Source: Theileria orientalis strain Shintoku (taxonomy: Eukaryota; Apicomplexa; Aconoidasida; Piroplasmida; Theileriidae). From it: a stretch of DNA of 64,000 nucleotides. A program made the position numbers and the translations under genes. Within the stretch, counting starts at the first letter, position 1. Each line of letters begins with the position of its first letter. Location: the NCBI RefSeq assembly GCF_000740895.1, contig NC_025263.1:1-64000 (forward strand). Reading direction: 5' to 3'. A model generated the notes under the pieces. That model saw nothing but the letters and a program-made list of their open reading frames with translations, did no database searches and was not told the origin of the DNA. Below, in pieces: positions 9,901-18,854 of the stretch.

Positions 9901-11563
9901 ATTTACCTGAACCCAGAACACCTGTGACAATAGCCATCTCACTACGTTTTAGTTCAAAGTTGACGTTTTTCAAAAAGGGTTTATAGTTCTTATTTAGTAG
10001 ATCCTGTCTAGAGTTGACCCATGTGAAGGCGGCGTCTTTGAAATATACGATAACATTAATAGGTATTTGGTCTGTGACATCAGTTAAAACAGCGGATGTT
10101 TGTGTAGAACCAACAAATTTATTATCAGCGGCATAGAAATTAGGAGGACAGCCAGAGAGATATTTATTTAACCTTTTATAACAGACAACTGCCATTCCAA
10201 CAATATTTATGGCCCTCGGAATTAAAAACATCGAAGTGACTATTCTCATGTATATATAAAACGTTGTCATAAATGCTGCGGTGTTAATATCAGTAATGAC
10301 AGCTGCATTATTAACAGACTTAACAAAGTACATTTTAATAATGTAAAAAGAGACGTTAATAGTTGTGCTGAATAGAAACATATTGACAAATGTGATGAAA
10401 ATTTTAACAACGATTAATGAAAGCTCATTATTCCTTGTTTGAGTAATAATATTAAATCCAATATCGTCGATCAACATTTTCTTTATAATACTTAATGAGC
10501 CAAGGATATCATTGTACTTCGTTACTTTGTAATCTCTCATGTATATGACGTACTTAAATATAACGGCGTTGAAAATTTCAATGACAACCATGAAGAACAG
10601 GAACAATGATCCTGTAACGTATAATACCCATAAATTACCCTTAACATGTCTCGACAGCAAATATACTCCATAAATAAAATTTGTTAAGAATTGTACAATG
10701 AATTTAGTTGACTCGAATGCCATTGCAATGTTAAAGGAGTCATAAAACACGTATGTGAAAATCTTGGGAGTAACTTCCTTGCTCTGATATCTTAGAGCTG
10801 GACAGAACAATGGGTTCTTGGAGCATTGTGAATGTGGATCACAGCTGTGAAGTACCTGATCACAGGTGTTCAAAATATTCTTGCCATTGATATTGTTGTA
10901 GAATACGCGCCTATGTGATAGAGAGTGGCGATAAGGTACGGTACCGTACAAGTAATGGAGTGTATAAATCATCCTGTAAAGATAATAATTCACATTTTCA
11001 AGTATAATCCCATCCAATATATGAAAGCCCATAATAGCCAACAACAACAATATTGAATTACTCACATGAATTGAAGGATCGTTTAAAATTTCAAGCAATT
11101 TTTTGACCAAAATGGATATGCTCATACTCAAAACGTTTCCAACAACGAGCCCTAAAAACAAAACAATCGACTTTCTCCATGACGTTAATAATATAGCGCG
11201 AAGGAGAATGGACCCGTATGGTTTAACGGGCTTCTTACTAGTCTTAGTGGCCTCGTGGAGGTCCAATCTGACCAATCCATCACTAACATGTTTGGAAAAA
11301 ATAGGTTCCCACTTCAATATTTGATCAGAAACCTGTAAGGGGTGGAGTTTATACGGTTCAATGTATTTTTTAGATAGCACTGAGACCCATCTGTTTACCC
11401 AGTGAAAAAATAAATATTTAAGAACGCTCGTCTCATCATAGTAACGGAATCCTTTATTTTTCCTATTTTTAAAATAAGATTTATGATACAGTTCACTATC
11501 CCAAAACAGAGAATCAGGATCGTCTTCACAAATCAGATTTTTATTATAGGAGCGTTCGTTCAT
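6983..11563 (-). CDS. ABC transporter, ABCC-like full transporter (paralogue 1)
   Basis: 1,526 residues from the ATG at 11563; a TTG two codons upstream is also in frame. Layout is TMD1-NBD1-TMD2-NBD2, as in ABCC/MRP-type transporters, in a single exon. Hydrophobic helices occur at about 120-520 and 850-1160. NBD1: Walker A GVLGSGKS near 546, LSGGQRVR near 644, Walker B FLMCLDSS near 677, where the catalytic Glu is Ser and the switch His is replaced (VVLTTSK). NBD2: Walker A GRTGAGKT near 1267, signature reduced to LSYNQ, Walker B VVDEPPEED near 1429 with Glu kept, and a switch His in VVAHDA near 1471. So only one composite ATP site looks canonical. It forms a tandem pair with 12934-17457. 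Substrate is unknown; Theileria subtelomeric ABC families have been described. Confidence 0.93.
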   Translation of the reverse strand: MNERSYNKNLICEDDPDSLFWDSELYHKSYFKNRKNKGFRYYDETSVLKYLFFHWVNRWVSVLSKKYIEPYKLHPLQVSDQILKWEPIFSKHVSDGLVRLDLHEATKTSKKPVKPYGSILLRAILLTSWRKSIVLFLGLVVGNVLSMSISILVKKLLEILNDPSIHVSNSILLLLAIMGFHILDGIILENVNYYLYRMIYTLHYLYGTVPYRHSLSHRRVFYNNINGKNILNTCDQVLHSCDPHSQCSKNPLFCPALRYQSKEVTPKIFTYVFYDSFNIAMAFESTKFIVQFLTNFIYGVYLLSRHVKGNLWVLYVTGSLFLFFMVVIEIFNAVIFKYVIYMRDYKVTKYNDILGSLSIIKKMLIDDIGFNIITQTRNNELSLIVVKIFITFVNMFLFSTTINVSFYIIKMYFVKSVNNAAVITDINTAAFMTTFYIYMRIVTSMFLIPRAINIVGMAVVCYKRLNKYLSGCPPNFYAADNKFVGSTQTSAVLTDVTDQIPINVIVYFKDAAFTWVNSRQDLLNKNYKPFLKNVNFELKRSEMAIVTGVLGSGKSNFIKSMLGEMTLVGGSMAVIPLHTSMPIFYASEDIFLKQGTIRSNITFGYKFDEEIYNTVLKAVDLEFDISTWENGDLRVVSDKAHSLSGGQRVRVEMARAIYAYLIFHNVNKEYNNNQCSFLMCLDSSLHGLDPYVSKTIFNNLFNIKTGLLVKDDLSVVLTTSKQILDICIKSCEPAQFQNTPIYNIKNRELKFVSTIHNFMKNKKHEGDFKYLTSSRTGPYTLNGLTNDMLGLCLSNTSRSRRVEIIKNLYQQSFVKYIKDHFGNAKFNPYLVFMKPAMVTFSIYIILTVAFNILDYLKFVFSTNLSDFITKNINDFNKGALVDLAGIKSRSNSALRVTVIFVSVIIVLSFLATVALTAGSIVSCRKLHEYCINTIFNYSSSVVKIKRQINQVITFLSGDLMMTDDITGFNISLVLLSFIQAATNIITLFYLIPISVPFILLTLVLIYIYILMRYINTSVALNFGFMESLAQMNSVIESSISGWSVYRSFNRNSDLLGDFLEHRDYNARTKFLFAAAVSWSTILFTWIFPLTTFIILVIPIVLDKFTKHKMTVGYFGLALSLCTNVNKSFSDFSFMYACTRMVISSIERFRYFIPLGTKLRFDKSPNTHEEHLINPTNKDVSDLDKKQLLKRRAIEFKSENRKFYGLRRLFYHPKIHILDVGKYITPEHTGVELKDVCVYTSLDRNPESMILKHLTVTANKSEIIGMVGRTGAGKTTLLSVLQNIVSNRTGQVLLDGKDLNEIPRVVLRQIIGVLPQLPFVFKGWTIRRFLDPRKLFNDDDINSALNQCGLLEFVTHLSGGKLLDTILAPEEPLLYYKKQDVVRPNTLDNGKSKSLESSKSGVDNELLLSYNQLRTLSLARLVLYRQFFRLIVVDEPPEEDLFDPTRRDDDLGVPIYELIQKYFSHCTTFVVAHDATVLKSCTSVWVIHEGRLVKTCKASDVSANESIASIIEQNVKKNEPQHVNTVM
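9552..9973 (-). repeat. 422-bp NBD1 tract identical between ABC paralogues 1 and 2 (copy 1)
   Basis: By eye I find no difference between this tract and 15485-15906 (constant offset 5,933), while sequence on both sides diverges at once. It covers Walker A through the signature motif and the region before Walker B of NBD1. This pattern fits recent gene conversion rather than selection alone, since synonymous sites are identical too. Confidence 0.85.
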
Positions 11564-11854
11564 ACTCAATAATCAGAACAATCCCTTCACTATTTATATA
11601 AGAAACATCATTAATAATAATCTATAATACATCAAATATAATCTGTGTAAATAATAATCTAACATTAAACATTAAACATTTAACATTTTTATGGTGTAAA
11701 AAAATAAAATATATTTCATCAAGTTCCACTTATATGATTTCATTATCATAGATATAATTAACTTAAAAATAAAATATACTACATTAAGGTGTGTTAAACA
11801 CTGATTTGTATACCAGAATTCTCTGTTTAAGACAACGTTCAATTTTATCATTGA

Positions 11855-12037
11855 CTACATCGGAGATCTTACACATTCTTCGATAATTGATACTATGGAA
11901 TCACTAGCTGATATATCACTTGCTTTACATCTTTTAGCTTGATAATTTTCATCTATTATCCAAACTGATATCCTGGTTTTAACTACATTTGCATCATGGC
12001 CTACATACATTATAAAATCCCTTCTACCCTGTCTGTT
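11855..12037 (-). pseudogene. ABC transporter C-terminal fragment
   Basis: On the minus strand this reads the last ~55 residues of the ABC family with many changes: a switch-His motif (VGHDANVVK), SVWIIDE, CKASDIS, DSIVSIIEE, then a TAG stop at 11857-11855. The intact genes have AHDAxVLK, SVWVIHE, CKASDVSANESIASIIE. Nothing upstream continues the protein, so it is a remnant of a third ABC copy removed by deletion between the tandem pair. It could in principle be a diverged terminal exon, but I see no body for such a gene. Confidence 0.82.
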
Positions 12038-12344
12038 TACATTTTATATGGTCTAATGTTATTTTCTTGGTATCATTTATAACATGTGATCATAGACTAT
12101 CCTTTATCCCTAATATATGTTATATAGTTGATGTTCAATGTTTCATAAATGATATGGAATTTTATTATATATCGGTGAATATTTTCTATAATTTAATGAC
12201 AATAAACTAGGTAATCATTTCTAATAGTATATTGTATATGATTAGTATATATTTATTTGCAAGCTTGTACCTAATTTATGATAAGTCACATTTTAATAAT
12301 ATTTATAGAATGTAGATGATACAGACGTAACCAAACAAATTCAG

Positions 12345-12520
12345 GGAATTAGTATAGTTGTAATTATTAAAATGATATCAATAATATGGTGATGACGATG
12401 AGGTACCAGAATCAGGTTAGGATATAGTCTTCCAATGTTATATCATAACAAAATCTAAAATCCAATGTTATTGGTACATATTTATTCCAATGTGAGAAAA
12501 TAAATGGTAATTTGTTAGGG
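12345..12520. repeat. ABC 3'-flank duplication, copy 2
   Basis: Counterpart of 6487-6670, with the same ordered shared blocks and an indel after the ATCATAACAAAAT phrase. It lies about 410 bp beyond the stop codon of ABC paralogue 2. Confidence 0.75.
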
Positions 12521-12933
12521 TTATATCAAGTAGTATATTGGAACATATCTATAATATATTTTAATACATTTTTTTTATTTTAATAAATTTATATACACAT
12601 TATTATACATTTTTGAAAATTATTATTCTATTTTGGTTATCTTTGAGATTACACCGATATTGGTCAACCATTACTTTCTATATTGCCACACATTAATAAA
12701 TTATTAATACGACTACACTCAAACATACAAAATATCTGATCACACCCAAACATTATAGGTAATAACTGGACACACTCATAAAACAGTCAATACACATTTA
12801 TCGGCTTGTTAATAATAATTATCACACATATTTAGAGGTTAATTATAAAATTAAAGTCATGTATAACTCATTAAACAAACTGCATTTCTAGTCTTTTGGA
12901 CTATGGTTATTAAACAACTAAATTTAAACAAAG

Positions 12934-15900
12934 CTAAATCCTTTTAACGTATTGCTCAATAATAGATGCGATAGACTCATTTGCGGATACTTCACTGGCT
13001 TTACACGTTTTTACTACACACCCCTCATGTATCACCCACACAGAGGTACAAGATTTTAATACGTTAACATCATGTGCAGCCACAAAGGTAGTACAATGAT
13101 TAAAGTTTTTCTGTAGAATATCATAAATTGGAACTGAAAGATCATCCTTTCTGACGTCGGCTTTTTCGGTATCTTCCTCCGGTGGTTCATCAACTACAAT
13201 AAGCCTAAAGAAGTGCCTGTATAACACAAGTCTGGCCAAATACAATATTCTAAGCTGATTGTAGGATAACAGCATATCATAATTGATATTCGGCTCTGTC
13301 AATTTGTTATAGCTTGAGGATTCGTCATTGTATCGCTTTGGTATGGATTGCGCATTCTTCGATTTCCGGTAGTACAACACTGGCTCCTCTGGAACCAATA
13401 CCGTATCCAATTTCTTACCGCCCTGTAGTTCATTTACGAAGTTCATAAGACCAGACTGGTCAAGCGCATCATTTATCTCATCATCACTAAACAGCTTTCT
13501 CGGATCAAGGAACCTCCTAATAGTCCAACCCTTGAACACAAATGGCAGTTGTGGCAACACACCTATAATCTGTCGAAGGACAACCTTGGGGATATCATTC
13601 AGGTCCTTGCCATCCAACAACACCTGACCTGTACGATTAGTCGATAAGTTCTGCAGTACAGATAGTAGTGTGGTTTTGCCGGCGCCTGTTCTTCCAACCA
13701 TACCAATGATCTCAGATTTACCAGCTGACACAGTGAAGTGTTTTAGAATCATGCCTTCTGGGTTAAGGTCGGGTGTTGTGTACACACACACGTCTTTCAG
13801 CTGGACACCTGTGCGATCATGGGTTAGGTAATCGTTGACATCGAGGATATGTAATTTAGGATGGTAGAATAGTCTTCTCAAAGCATAAAACCTTTTGTTT
13901 TCAACTTTAAATTCTATGGCCCTTCTCCTTAACAATTGTTTTTTATCCATCTCACTAACATGTTTATTCGCAGGATTAACTACATATTCTTCATGGGTGT
14001 TGGGACACTTGTCGAACTTGAGCTTTTGACCCGGAGGAATGAAATATCGGAACCTCTCAATTGATCCCATAAGTTGTTCAGTACAACCATACATAAACGA
14101 AAAGTTGCTGAAAGATTTGATGACGTTCATGGAAAGAGATAGGGCCAAACCATAATAACCAACCATCATATTGTACTTGGTGTATTTGTCCAGAATGATT
14201 GGGATTACCAGTATAATGAATGTGGTTAATGAGAATATCCATGTAAACAAGATTGTTGACCACGAGACGGCAGCAGCAAAGAGGAACTTCGATCGAGCAT
14301 TGTAATCCCTCTGCTCCATGAACTCTCGGAGTAAATCCGAATCCCTATTAAAACTTCTGTAAACAGATCCTCCAGAAATAGAACGTTCGATAACAGAGTT
14401 AAGGTGAACAAGTGATTCCAAAAACCCATAGTTCAAGTTGACTGCAGTACCTATAAACCTCCTCATAACATAAATGTATGTCAAAACTAGAGTGAGGAAA
14501 ATAAATGGAATTGAAATTGGAATTACAAAGAACAAAGTAATTAAGTTGGTGACAGTCTGAATTGATGAAAATAAGAATAAAGCAATAAATAACCCTGTAA
14601 TATCATCAGTCATCATAAGATCGCAAGAAAGGTATGTGATAACTTGACTAATTTGTTTCTTAATTTGAACTACAGAAGAACTATAATTGAAAATTGTTGT
14701 GATACAGTATTCATGAAGTTTCCGACATGAAATCAAAGAAGCCGCGGAAATGGCTAAAGTGGCCAACAAGGACAATGCGATAATTACTGATACAAATATT
14801 ACTGTCACTTTTAGTGCCGAATTACTGCGGGATTTAATCTCAGCAAGGTCCACTATGGTCCCCTTGTTGTGATCGTTGATGTTTTTGGTGATGTAGTCTG
14901 ACAAGTTGGTCGACAGAACGAATTTAACGTAATCCATAACATTTAATGCCACTGTGAGTAGTATATATATAGTGAATAAGAACGGTGCAGGCTTCATAAA
15001 TACAAAATATGGATTGAACTTATCTGGTTTAAAGTTGTCTTTGATGTAATTTACAAAGGAATACCGGTATAGTTCCTTGTTTTTCTCAGGGCGGCCGGAG
15101 CTGGAGCTTGAGCCCGAGGCGCACAGAGTGAGCATGTCTTTGTTTAGGCAATTAAGGGTGTAGTGTCCGGCTATAGCAGATGTCAAATAGTTGAAGTTGC
15201 CCTCGTGCTTATTGTTCTTCATAAAGTCGTGCAAGTTACTAAAGAATTTTATTTCTTTGTTTTTTATGTTATAAATTGGACAGTTAAGGAATTGGGCTAA
15301 ATCACATGACTTGGTGCACGTATCCAGGATCTGTTTCAATGTTGTTAAAACAACTGACAGATCATTCTTTGACAGTAACCCAGTTTTAAGGTTAAACAGG
15401 TTATTGAAAATGTTTTTGGATACGTAAGGATCTAGACCATGAAACGAGGCATCCAAACACATCAAGAACGAGCATTGGCTGTTGTTATACTCCTTGTTTA
15501 CATTGTGGAATATCAAATAAGCATATATTGCACGAGCCATTTCTACTCTCACTCTCTGACCACCACTCAATGAGTGTGCCTTATCTGACACTACCCTGAG
15601 GTCACCATTCTCCCAGGTTGATATGTCAAACTCAAGATCAACTGCCTTTAACACAGTGTTGTATATTTCTTCATCAAACTTATAACCAAATGTAATGTTG
15701 GATCTAATGGTACCCTGTTTTAGGAATATATCCTCAGAAGCATAGAATATAGGCATAGATGTGTGTAGAGGAATAACTGCCATGGAACCCCCAACCAGGG
15801 TCATCTCACCAAGCATTGATTTGATAAAGTTAGATTTACCTGAACCCAGAACACCTGTGACAATAGCCATCTCACTACGTTTTAGTTCAAAGTTGACGTT

Positions 15901-17457
15901 TTTCAACATTGGTTCATAGTTCTTGTTTAATAGGTCGTTGCGTGTGTTGACCCATGTGAAGGTGGCTTCCTTGTAGTAGACGACAACTTCATTGGGAAGT
16001 TTGTTTGTCACTGAATTTAATTCTGACGTAGCATGCGTAAAGCCAGTAAAGCAGTTGGCCTTGTTGTAAAAATTCGGCCCACACTTTTTCAGATAAGTGT
16101 TAACGCGCTTGTAAGATACGTAAGCCATTCCAATGATGTTGATTGACCTGGGAATAATAAACATAGAACTGACTATTTCCATGTATATGTAAAACGTTGC
16201 CAAAAAAGCTGCTGGGTTAATTTCATTAATTTCATTAGCACTATTGACCGACCTTACAAAATACATTTTAATAATGTAAAACGATATGTTAATAGATGTG
16301 CTAAATGAACACATATTAAGGAATGTAATAAAAATTTTAACAAAAATTAGCGAAAGCTCATTATTCCTGGTCCTAGTAATTATATTAAATCCAATGTCAT
16401 CACAGAACATTTTTTTAATATTACTTAGTGAGCCGAGGATATTAGTGTACTTAGTAACTTTGTAGTCCCTCATGTATAGGATGTACTTAAATATAACGGC
16501 ATTGAAAATCTCAATGACAACCATAAATAGCAGGAACAAACCTCCGGTAACGTATAATACCCACAAATTACCCTTGACATGTTTCGACATCAGGAACACT
16601 CCGTAAATAAAATTTGTTAAGAATTGTACAATGAATTTAGTTGACTCAAATGCCATTGCGATGTAGAACGAATCGTAAAACACGTAGGTGAAAATTTTGG
16701 GAGTCATTTCTTTGGTCTGATATCTTAGAGCTGGACAGAATAATGGGTTCTTGGAACAGGGCGAATCAGGCGAAAAGCTATGAAGTACCTGGTTGCAGGT
16801 GTTCAATAAGTTGGATCCATTGATGTTGTTGTAGTATAGGCGCCTGTGGGACATACCGTGACGATATGGCACTATGCCGTACAAGTAATGGAGTGTGTAA
16901 ATCATCCTGTAAACATAGTAATTTATATTCTCAAGGAGAACTCCCGTGAATATCTGAAGTGTTATTATGGCCAGCAACAACAATATCGTGTAGCCTACAT
17001 GAATCGAAGGGTCGTTCAATATTTCAAGCAATTTTTTTATCAGAATGGATATGCTTAAACTCAAAACGTTTCCTAATACGAGCCCTAAAAACAAAACAAT
17101 CGACTTTCTCCATGACGTTAATAATATAGCTCGAAAAAGAATAGAGCGGTAGGGGTTAGGGGACTTCTTAGTGGACCCGCGAACATCCAATCTTACTAAC
17201 CCGTCACTGACATGTTTAGAAAATATTGGTTCCCATTTTAAAATCTGATCTGAAACTTGTATTGGGTGTACCTTATAAGGTTCCATATACTTCCTCGAGA
17301 GTGCCAAGGCCCATTTGTTGAACCAGCTATAAAACAGATACCTGAAAATTGTTGCATCATCGTAATAGCTAAATCCATTGTCTTTTATTTTTTTAATATC
17401 GGATTTGTTATACACATGGCTCTCCCAAAACACGGGACTCGGGTCCTCGTCGGCCAT
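12934..17457 (-). CDS. ABC transporter, ABCC-like full transporter (paralogue 2)
   Basis: 1,507 residues from the ATG at 17457. Same TMD1-NBD1-TMD2-NBD2 layout. NBD1 has GVLGSGKS near 531, LSGGQ near 629 and FLMCLDAS near 662, where Ala takes the place of the catalytic Glu. NBD2 has GRTGAGKT near 1253, LSYNQ in place of LSGGQ, VVDEPPEED near 1417 and AAHDVN near 1459. The gene is a mosaic: its first 43 codons and 64 bp upstream are identical to ABC paralogue 3 (42894-43088), while a 422-bp NBD1 tract is identical to paralogue 1. A poly-Ser patch (SGSSSSSGR) replaces the segment between NBD1 and TMD2 that varies among paralogues. The product should be an integral membrane transporter; substrate unknown. 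Confidence 0.93.
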   Translation of the reverse strand: MADEDPSPVFWESHVYNKSDIKKIKDNGFSYYDDATIFRYLFYSWFNKWALALSRKYMEPYKVHPIQVSDQILKWEPIFSKHVSDGLVRLDVRGSTKKSPNPYRSILFRAILLTSWRKSIVLFLGLVLGNVLSLSISILIKKLLEILNDPSIHVGYTILLLLAIITLQIFTGVLLENINYYVYRMIYTLHYLYGIVPYRHGMSHRRLYYNNINGSNLLNTCNQVLHSFSPDSPCSKNPLFCPALRYQTKEMTPKIFTYVFYDSFYIAMAFESTKFIVQFLTNFIYGVFLMSKHVKGNLWVLYVTGGLFLLFMVVIEIFNAVIFKYILYMRDYKVTKYTNILGSLSNIKKMFCDDIGFNIITRTRNNELSLIFVKIFITFLNMCSFSTSINISFYIIKMYFVRSVNSANEINEINPAAFLATFYIYMEIVSSMFIIPRSINIIGMAYVSYKRVNTYLKKCGPNFYNKANCFTGFTHATSELNSVTNKLPNEVVVYYKEATFTWVNTRNDLLNKNYEPMLKNVNFELKRSEMAIVTGVLGSGKSNFIKSMLGEMTLVGGSMAVIPLHTSMPIFYASEDIFLKQGTIRSNITFGYKFDEEIYNTVLKAVDLEFDISTWENGDLRVVSDKAHSLSGGQRVRVEMARAIYAYLIFHNVNKEYNNSQCSFLMCLDASFHGLDPYVSKNIFNNLFNLKTGLLSKNDLSVVLTTLKQILDTCTKSCDLAQFLNCPIYNIKNKEIKFFSNLHDFMKNNKHEGNFNYLTSAIAGHYTLNCLNKDMLTLCASGSSSSSGRPEKNKELYRYSFVNYIKDNFKPDKFNPYFVFMKPAPFLFTIYILLTVALNVMDYVKFVLSTNLSDYITKNINDHNKGTIVDLAEIKSRSNSALKVTVIFVSVIIALSLLATLAISAASLISCRKLHEYCITTIFNYSSSVVQIKKQISQVITYLSCDLMMTDDITGLFIALFLFSSIQTVTNLITLFFVIPISIPFIFLTLVLTYIYVMRRFIGTAVNLNYGFLESLVHLNSVIERSISGGSVYRSFNRDSDLLREFMEQRDYNARSKFLFAAAVSWSTILFTWIFSLTTFIILVIPIILDKYTKYNMMVGYYGLALSLSMNVIKSFSNFSFMYGCTEQLMGSIERFRYFIPPGQKLKFDKCPNTHEEYVVNPANKHVSEMDKKQLLRRRAIEFKVENKRFYALRRLFYHPKLHILDVNDYLTHDRTGVQLKDVCVYTTPDLNPEGMILKHFTVSAGKSEIIGMVGRTGAGKTTLLSVLQNLSTNRTGQVLLDGKDLNDIPKVVLRQIIGVLPQLPFVFKGWTIRRFLDPRKLFSDDEINDALDQSGLMNFVNELQGGKKLDTVLVPEEPVLYYRKSKNAQSIPKRYNDESSSYNKLTEPNINYDMLLSYNQLRILYLARLVLYRHFFRLIVVDEPPEEDTEKADVRKDDLSVPIYDILQKNFNHCTTFVAAHDVNVLKSCTSVWVIHEGCVVKTCKASEVSANESIASIIEQYVKRI
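15485..15906 (-). repeat. 422-bp NBD1 tract identical between ABC paralogues 1 and 2 (copy 2)
   Basis: Partner of 9552-9973; both edges are sharp. It carries the whole Walker A to signature segment of NBD1. Confidence 0.85.
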
Positions 17458-17521
17458 CTACGTTTTATTAAAGTGAGTCATTATCGTTTATGTTACATTA
17501 TATGGATGAACTTCCTGTATT
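17327..17521 (-). repeat. 195-bp identical 5' end of ABC paralogues 2 and 3 (copy 1)
   Basis: Identical by eye to 42894-43088 (offset 25,567). It spans codons 1-43 plus 64 bp of upstream DNA. Beyond 17521 the upstream regions stay recognisably similar for roughly another 150 bp with indels, so these two genes share a promoter type. Confidence 0.85.
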
Positions 17522-18854
17522 ATTTTAATTAATTAAAAAGATGTAATTATCGAGTTTCATCGCCGTGTGTGTAAATAATGACAAATTTCCATTCAAAGTG
17601 AAATCTGGTATTTAAATCTCAAGGTATTAAATCTTATGAAGAAAAAATCTCTATTTTTGTTTATTTCTGACTGTATACAATCACTTAAATTACTCATATT
17701 ATTCCGATATAATATTTTCGTCGAATAAACCATATATTATTCATCCTTGTTATGAGTGGAATCATAAGCTGTAGGCATTAATTTCAATCCATAACAAAAT
17801 TTACTGTTATTAAATATAAAATTAACCGGTGTATTGTATTTGAATCATCATTTTTTGGTTTTTGTCTAGATAATTTTTTAGATTATTTCCATTAAGAGTA
17901 TACAAGCTATTAATAAAAACCCTATATAATATTTTTATCAAAGAATAAATGGTTAATTTTAAACTTATACACCTTAGAGAAATTAGAAAAATTTTCCTAT
18001 ATTATATTTCATATCAATTCTGATTAATTTGAATTGGATCGTAGTTTGTACCTATCCACATAATGAGCTAACCGTTTAAAGTTATCTCATTTATAACTTA
18101 TTATTGTTAACACATCAAGTATATTTACCGTAAAAATACAATATATAACATTGTATATCTATAACGGTAATATATGCCCGATGCATATCACACGAACATC
18201 AACTTGACATAAGTGAGGCTTAAGAATTGTATGTATATAAAGCTTGTACACCTGCACATAATATGTGCGATGTGTGTACTTTACATTGCCATTGTGAATA
18301 TAGTAATGTATGGGTTATATGTAGGTGATTTAGCATATATACAACAGAATTGTTGTAAATGAAATAACTGTCTACCAGCTTGAATGGTAGTCTTTATGCT
18401 ATTTTATACTTAGTGTCTTTTCGACCGTGTATATATACGGGGGTGGCCACTCGCACATAGACTGGCTGAGTGTATTGACGGTGGTGCCCATATGGATGGT
18501 TGGCATCTACCAGCCCATAAGCATAGGTACGGCCTCCGGACTGGGTTATCATGTGTTAATGGGCAACATGTTAGCTTATGGATGACTGATTATGGCTTAT
18601 GGATAGCGTATGAATAACTAAGGGTTGACACACGAGTGAACTGGTAATATATAGTGATAATTTAACATAACTTTACACATCTTCCAGTAGTTTTAATGAC
18701 TAATATATGTATCATCTGTGATTAATAAATCCTAGTTTGGTAATATAGATTTGGCTGTATAAATGTTTGACTAAACACTAATCATCTATGGTACATTATC
18801 TTTTAACAGAGTTACTCGTTTAAAGCCACCATTCTACCTACGCATCTGTGATTG
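17458..18854. other. Intergenic region between ABC paralogue 2 and the large modular gene
   Basis: The first ~200 bp is the promoter region shared in type with ABC paralogue 3. The middle (17650-18240) is plain AT-rich DNA. From about 18230 to 18620 the composition shifts, with GTATATATAC, GGGGTGG and repeated GCTTATGGAT words like those beside the telomere. The rest should be the 3' flank of the gene ending at 18855. No coding frame seen. Confidence 0.5.

Larger units (their letters stand above)
11564..12933. other. Intergenic region between tandem ABC genes
   Basis: AT-rich. From 11564 to about 11700 lies the presumed promoter of ABC paralogue 1. It then holds an ABC C-terminal relic (11855-12037, listed separately), AT-rich filler, the second copy of the ABC 3'-flank repeat (12345-12520), and a further stretch similar to 6680-6982 that leads to the stop of paralogue 2. 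Confidence 0.6.
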
